Assembly: GCF_024679245.1 (NCBI RefSeq)
Contig: NC_090178.1
Coordinates: 23,654,703-23,718,702, forward strand
Source: Pseudorasbora parva
Lineage: Eukaryota; Chordata; Actinopteri; Cypriniformes; Gobionidae
Reading direction: 5' to 3'
DNA length: 64,000 bases
The notes beneath the pieces were generated by a model, which saw only the letters and a program-made list of their open reading frames with translations, was not told the DNA's origin and searched no databases. Positions 58,122-64,000 of the stretch are shown one piece after another. The position numbers were made by a program, and so were the translations under genes. How positions within the stretch are numbered: position 1 is the first letter of the stretch; each line of letters opens with the position of its first letter.

Positions 58122-58702
58122 TCATCATTCCTCCTCACAGACACCACTCTCTTCCGCTTCCTTCCTTTCTTTATGGATAAGTGTAGAGAAGAGGGAAGGG
58201 GGAGGGAAACCTGCACCGTAAAGAGAGCAAGACTCATGTGTTACAAGTACAAAAAAGGGCCTCTCAATGAGAAACAGGCTATCCCAGTGTGTGAGGCACA
58301 GCTGAGAGAGAGAGAGAGAGAGCCGCATTGAGCCGGTTTCTCCACCCATTGGGAGAAACAGAAATACTAGAGGCTCTTAAAGCGGTGCGTTAAAAGACGA
58401 CCTGATGAGAGACGAGCTAAGCAGAAGAAAAGTGGTGTTTAATAGTATGTGCATGTGAAGGATAGGAATACAGGACTGGAGATGGAGCGAGAGAGAAAGG
58501 GGGGTGGCTTCAGACAGAATATCTTAGTGGGTGGGAAAGAGGAGGAGAGTAACAGTGAAGAGAAAGCAATAGGGGTGGATTTTTCTCCCGTTGTCTCTTG
58601 TTCACTTTTTCTCTCATTCAGAATCAATGTGCTATTAAGGATACAGCAGCATACTGATGACTCCTCTCGGCTTAGCTACCACACATTTTTTCTCAGCTAT
58701 AC
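56156..58702. other. No recognisable gene; C/T and G/A strips
   Basis: 57240-57500 is purine-rich with a donor-like CAAAACGTGAGTAC at its end. 57920-58140 is C/T-rich with (TC)n at about 58088-58116; 58165-58330 and 58450-58580 are A/G-rich. Long open frames here reflect composition. Confidence 0.35.
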
Positions 58703-58803
58703 CTCTTGGTCAGGAACATGTAATCTTGCACTTGCACTTGAACTTGAACTCCCTGGTCTGCAAGCTGCAATCCCCTCCTGGCCTCTTCCTGCCTGAGAAC
58801 CTC
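58703..58803 (-). other. Candidate exon
   Basis: Minus strand: acceptor GTGTTTCTCCTGCAG, 101 bp, then AAGAG before GTATAG. One frame is open throughout (EVLRQEEARRGLQLADQG...). I do not recognise the sequence. It could belong to the microRNA host transcript or an unidentified gene. Confidence 0.25.
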
Positions 58804-58992
58804 CTGCAGGAGAAACACATGAACTGAGTCAGGGGGACAAGAAAAGTAAAGTGAACATTGATATAAAAAAATATCCTTACATGGCAGGTTACATTGTGAC
58901 AAAATACAACATATACTGACAACATGACCCGCTTTTGGTGAAAATAGCTTTGAATTTTTAGTTTGCTTATGCGGCCTACATACAGTATGCAA

Positions 58993-59041
58993 AATATTTA
59001 CTAGAGTAAAAAGTGAGATAAACAGCCGTTTGTCTCTTCAC
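58993..59041. other. Short spacer
   Basis: Between the candidate exon region and the next repeat; nothing assigned. Confidence 0.2.
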
Positions 59042-59496
59042 CATATGTGACCCGGACCACAAAACCAGTCATAAGTTGCACGGGTATATTTGTGGCAATA
59101 GCCAACAATACATTATATGGGTCAAAATTATAATATAATTTCTTTTATGCCAAAAATCATTAGGATATTAAGTAAAGATTGTGTTACATAAGATATTTTG
59201 TATATTTCATACAGTAAATATATAAACAATTTATTAGTAGTAGTAGTAATATGCTACGGACTTCATTGGACAACTTTAAAGGTGATTTTTGTCAATATTT
59301 TAAAAATGTTGCACCCTCAGATTGCAGATTTTCTAATAGTTGTATCGTGGCCAAATATTGTCCTATCCTTCCTGACAAACCTACATCAATTGAAAGCTTA
59401 TTTAATCAGCTTTGCATATTATATGCAAAGCTCAATAAATTTTTATTTAAAAAAAAAAAATCCCATAACTGGTTTTGGGGTCCAGGATCACATATG
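59042..59496. mobile_element. CATATGTGACC-ended non-autonomous DNA element
   Basis: CATATGTGACCCGGACCACA with AAACCAGTCATAAG at the left, mirrored by CATAACTGGTTTTGGGGTCC and GGATCACATATG at the right. A very common zebrafish/carp repeat. Confidence 0.8.
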
Positions 59497-61509
59497 CGCT
59501 TCCTCGCCTCTTCGTTTTGTGTAGAAACGTGCCTTTTCAGATTTCAGACAATATTCACGTGTGAAATGGAGGACACCGTCTGGCCGGCGTTTTACCATCT
59601 CTTGAAAAGATGATGCAGGTGTTTCGCGGGTTTTTAAATAGAGGCAGCTTGATTGTCGTCTTCAGCTTGATGGTAGTTGTAAAGATGTAGGCTAAACAAG
59701 ATGGAAATGGGGTTTCTTAACATAAAATGACCGGTTAAAGGTTAGGAAGGCATTTTTTAATAAACACTTGATATGGTTGAAACTCTCTTTACACGATAGC
59801 AATAAAAGTGCTTTAAACAATTAAAGTATGCAAGGCTAGGCCTACATCTTCTCTGGAAGTCTCGGGACTAAAAATGTTCGTCCAGTCATTGCATTAAGTT
59901 TGATATGTAATGACTTATTCAAAATAAGTACCTCAAGAAGCGATTTCAGATGCAGCCAGTCACTACCACCGCGCGCCTTCTCCTGAACCAAAACAATGAG
60001 CTTTTTCACGTCATGTCGTAATACTTTTTCTTTCTTCTTTTTTTGAAGAAATAAAATGTAACCAAAATAGCATAAAATAGTTCAATACAAAATGTGACAG
60101 TAATTTATTTATAAATTAAAACATTATATATATATATTTTTAAATTGAAATAAATAAGCAATATAAATAAATACAATGTTTTACAAAAAGAGCATACATC
60201 ATATCTTGAAATTAATTATTTATCAGGTATTCAATGGTATGTGTCATTTAAAATGTATTTCTTTAGTTTTATTATTAATACAATATTTAAAGGGAATTAA
60301 AAAAAAACTTTTGAAAAAATCTTCCAATTAATATTATCCATAAAATAGTTTTTTTTTTATCCTCTAGGTGCTATTTTTTTATTTTGTTTTTGAAAATAGT
60401 ACAAATATGTTTGTTGTTGCTTTTTTTATTAACCATTTTTTAAATCGATTTAATATTCATTTTGGTTTTGTCATTATTGTATACATTATTTGTCATATGA
60501 GTTATAATGACTTTTAACAAGCTGAGCCAGAGTAGGAGGAATAGCTTAAATTGAATTCCTTAAACTGAACAGGAAAACTGTGGGTTTGCATTCATTTTAA
60601 GTTAAAATATTCCCTTATTATCAAACATTCATAAGATGATTAATATCCTGATCATATCCTCAGACTCTGATTTTTGCATGTCAACTCCATCAACACCAAA
60701 ATGAATCTGCAGCAGTCAGGTCGTACAGGTAAGAGCTCTGTAAGTTTTATGGCATTTAAAAGGTTCCCATTTCTATTTCATGCGTGCAAGGTCAAAAAAA
60801 CACTTTCACTTTTATTTTTTACCTTATTTGCTCAATGACTCCCAAAGGATTTGCTCAATAATTCATTTGTTCAAACCCCTCCTCTATGTGATGCTAATCT
60901 GCAGTGATTGGTCAGATGATGACGACAGCTCATGTCGGAAACGGAACGAAGTGTTGAACATTTATATACAGAACAGACATGGCATACATTTTTCCTTATA
61001 CTAATTCAAGCTACGAGTCTGACAGGCAAACATAGTTGCTGATGAACCAGAAAGTCAATCACAAACACAACTGGAGCAGGACCTTTCTCAATGATAAGTG
61101 TCAATATTTATGGCACTTCAGGCTGATTGAACATGCAGATGTTTGATAAGTGACGTGCTGTAATTTGATTAATCTTGCTCTCTGTCGCCATTTGTTAGTT
61201 CAGTGTAAAGCAACACATACAAATTAATTGCCGAAATTATTTAGGTGAACGTGTGGGAACTGTATCAAAATGCCAAGCAAGGCTGAAAATGCAGGCAATA
61301 TGCTAATGTTTCATCTTGACATCACTACGGGCTTGGAATTTGTTTTTAAAAACGATTCATTTAATTGACTCAGTCTTACTCTTACTTTTGACAGACAATA
61401 ACTTTATATATGGTGCACTTTCAGATTTAAAACTTTGCAGGATTTTTTCATTCACTTAAAGCTGTTACAAGAAAGGGAATTAAAAAAACAAATCCATAAT
61501 AGGGGCTCT
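59497..61509. other. AT-rich DNA with weak exon candidates
   Basis: 59932-60020 (minus) is CpG-rich and ends CTTCTTGAG before GTACTT, with an open frame (DVKKLIVLVQEKARGG...); it could splice in phase to 58803. 60701-60728 (plus) reads ATGAATCTGCAGCAG...ACAG before GTAAGAG, a good donor. Neither is recognised as a known gene. Confidence 0.2.
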
Positions 61510-62181
61510 TTAAATGTGCACTATGTAGTATTTTTTCAGTAAAATATCCAAAAAACACTAGGCTAGTGTTATATATTTTGTTCAGTTGACTTCTTCGTAC
61601 AATAACCCAAATGTTTCCAACTATGTTTCCAACTAAATTGAAAATGTCTATTTTAACCAAGGAGCCGAGACATCTGAGCACAGCGTCTGAGGGAGTCGCC
61701 TGTCAATTCTAACGCGAGAATAACGCATATCTGCGTTACCCTCAGTTTCCGGTTTTATTTGGCAGAAACTCTTTACTCTTAGCAGTGTGTCACACCAGCC
61801 GCTGAGCGAACCCACAGAGTGATGTCATAACATAATTTTAAACACACTTAAATGTATCTAATAGGATCAACAGAGCAGCGTTACCTCATACTCATGACCG
61901 GAAAAGTGGAAATTGCGCCCGCGGCTATCCCGTCATAATAAAAGTCCCGCTTCTTGCGAGCCGTGTTGCTCAACAATCGCTCCAGCGGCCTTGCTACCAC
62001 AATACACTGTCCTGCTCTGCTACATACTACCGTAACATTAATAATCGATTATTTTCCATTGGCTGTGAGGTGAAGACCACATGTCCCAAGATTCAACACT
62101 CAAACCTGGCGTCATCAAATTATGCCTTTGTTTAGAATAGGTGCCCTCTAGCGGACAGAGAAATTACACAGTGCGGCTTAA
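61510..62181. mobile_element. Non-autonomous element with GTGCACTATGTAG ends
   Basis: TTTAAATGTGCACTATGTAG at the left and AAATTACACAGTGCGGCTTA at the right are the inverted ends of a common cyprinid hAT-like element, which also has GGTGCCCTCTAGCGGACA near its right end. Confidence 0.65.
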
Positions 62182-63560
<1,379 letters not shown>

Positions 63561-64000
63561 GTAGAGTTAACTGCATGAGAGGATGGTATGCTTATACTGG
63601 TGCTGATCTTGAAAGGCCATCGCTATCGATTGCATTAAGCTTGCTGGGAGCCTGGGAAATCGATACATTTTTAAAGGCGAAGCAAATAGCAGACAGCATT
63701 TGTGTTTGAGGACTTCAGTGATACAAAATGGATTCTAAAGTGGTTATTTTTAAGAGAAGAAAATACACATACTCAAACAGATGCTAAATTTTAAAATATT
63801 AATAATAAAATACTATACATCCAGCTCTAATTATATTGCACTGCCTTCAGGTAATATGTTCTAGTGTGGAAGTCATTTATTGCTGCAAAGCTCATGCAGG
63901 TTGGGAAAGAAAGAATAGCCTTGATAATTTCCCATGGCTACGAATGAAGCACCTGTGGTTTCTAATATGAGGTAATATGATCTATTTTGCCTTGGTAGCA
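63561..64000. other. No recognisable gene
   Basis: Unassigned DNA to the window end. Confidence 0.3.

Noticed and set aside
57887..58331. Overlapping Ser/Leu/Phe-rich frames
   Set aside because: Pyrimidine-rich low complexity around a (TC)n tract.

Overview
The window looks like nuclear DNA of a cyprinid fish (carp, goldfish or zebrafish relative). It is AT-rich and intron-rich, packed with (CA)n, (TA)n, (GATA)n and (TATC)n microsatellites, and contains dozens of teleost-type transposon remnants: Tc1/mariner, hAT-like, piggyBac-like, ISL2EU-like, fold-back MITEs, an L2/CR1-like LINE and an RLE-type LINE relic. No bacterial, viral or organellar gene organisation is seen.

The one protein-coding gene I can reconstruct fully is spaca6 on the minus strand (20265 down to 12911). 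It has eight exons with consistent splice phases and encodes a 305-residue sperm membrane protein: signal peptide, cysteine-rich helical bundle with CXXC pairs, Ig-like domain and C-terminal membrane anchor. About 2.6 kb upstream of its ATG, on the same strand, lies a mir-125a hairpin. A further 7.5 kb upstream lies a let-7d hairpin. In mammals the mir-99b/let-7e/mir-125a cluster sits at the SPACA6 locus, so this window preserves an old microRNA-gamete gene linkage. No miR-99/100 copy was found within the window.

Layout: 1-2210, RLE-type LINE relic and unassigned DNA. 2211-5126, an LTR-like non-autonomous element with a gag-like and Pro/Ser-rich interior, its left repeat split by a 995-bp ISL2EU-like element. 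5127-9538, fold-back MITE, LINE tail, microsatellites. 9539-12843, a self-nested Tc1/mariner-superfamily element carrying a decayed, intron-containing transposase. 12911-20265, spaca6 with repeat-filled introns, including a 519-bp element carrying a RecQ-like helicase fragment and a perfect 76-bp palindrome. 20266-30510, upstream DNA with mir-125a, let-7d and a second helicase-fragment element. 30723-34221, two nests of transposons inside transposons. 34222-64000, probable host-transcript territory of the microRNAs and intergenic DNA, with many repeats, several RFX X-box-like motifs and a few possible non-coding exons.

How the parts may work together: the two microRNAs share strand and order with spaca6 and are likely cut from one long primary transcript that runs towards spaca6 (inference). 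spaca6 itself appears to end inside the neighbouring transposon, which supplies the nearest AATAAA signals. Everything else is mobile-element debris or unassigned non-coding DNA.
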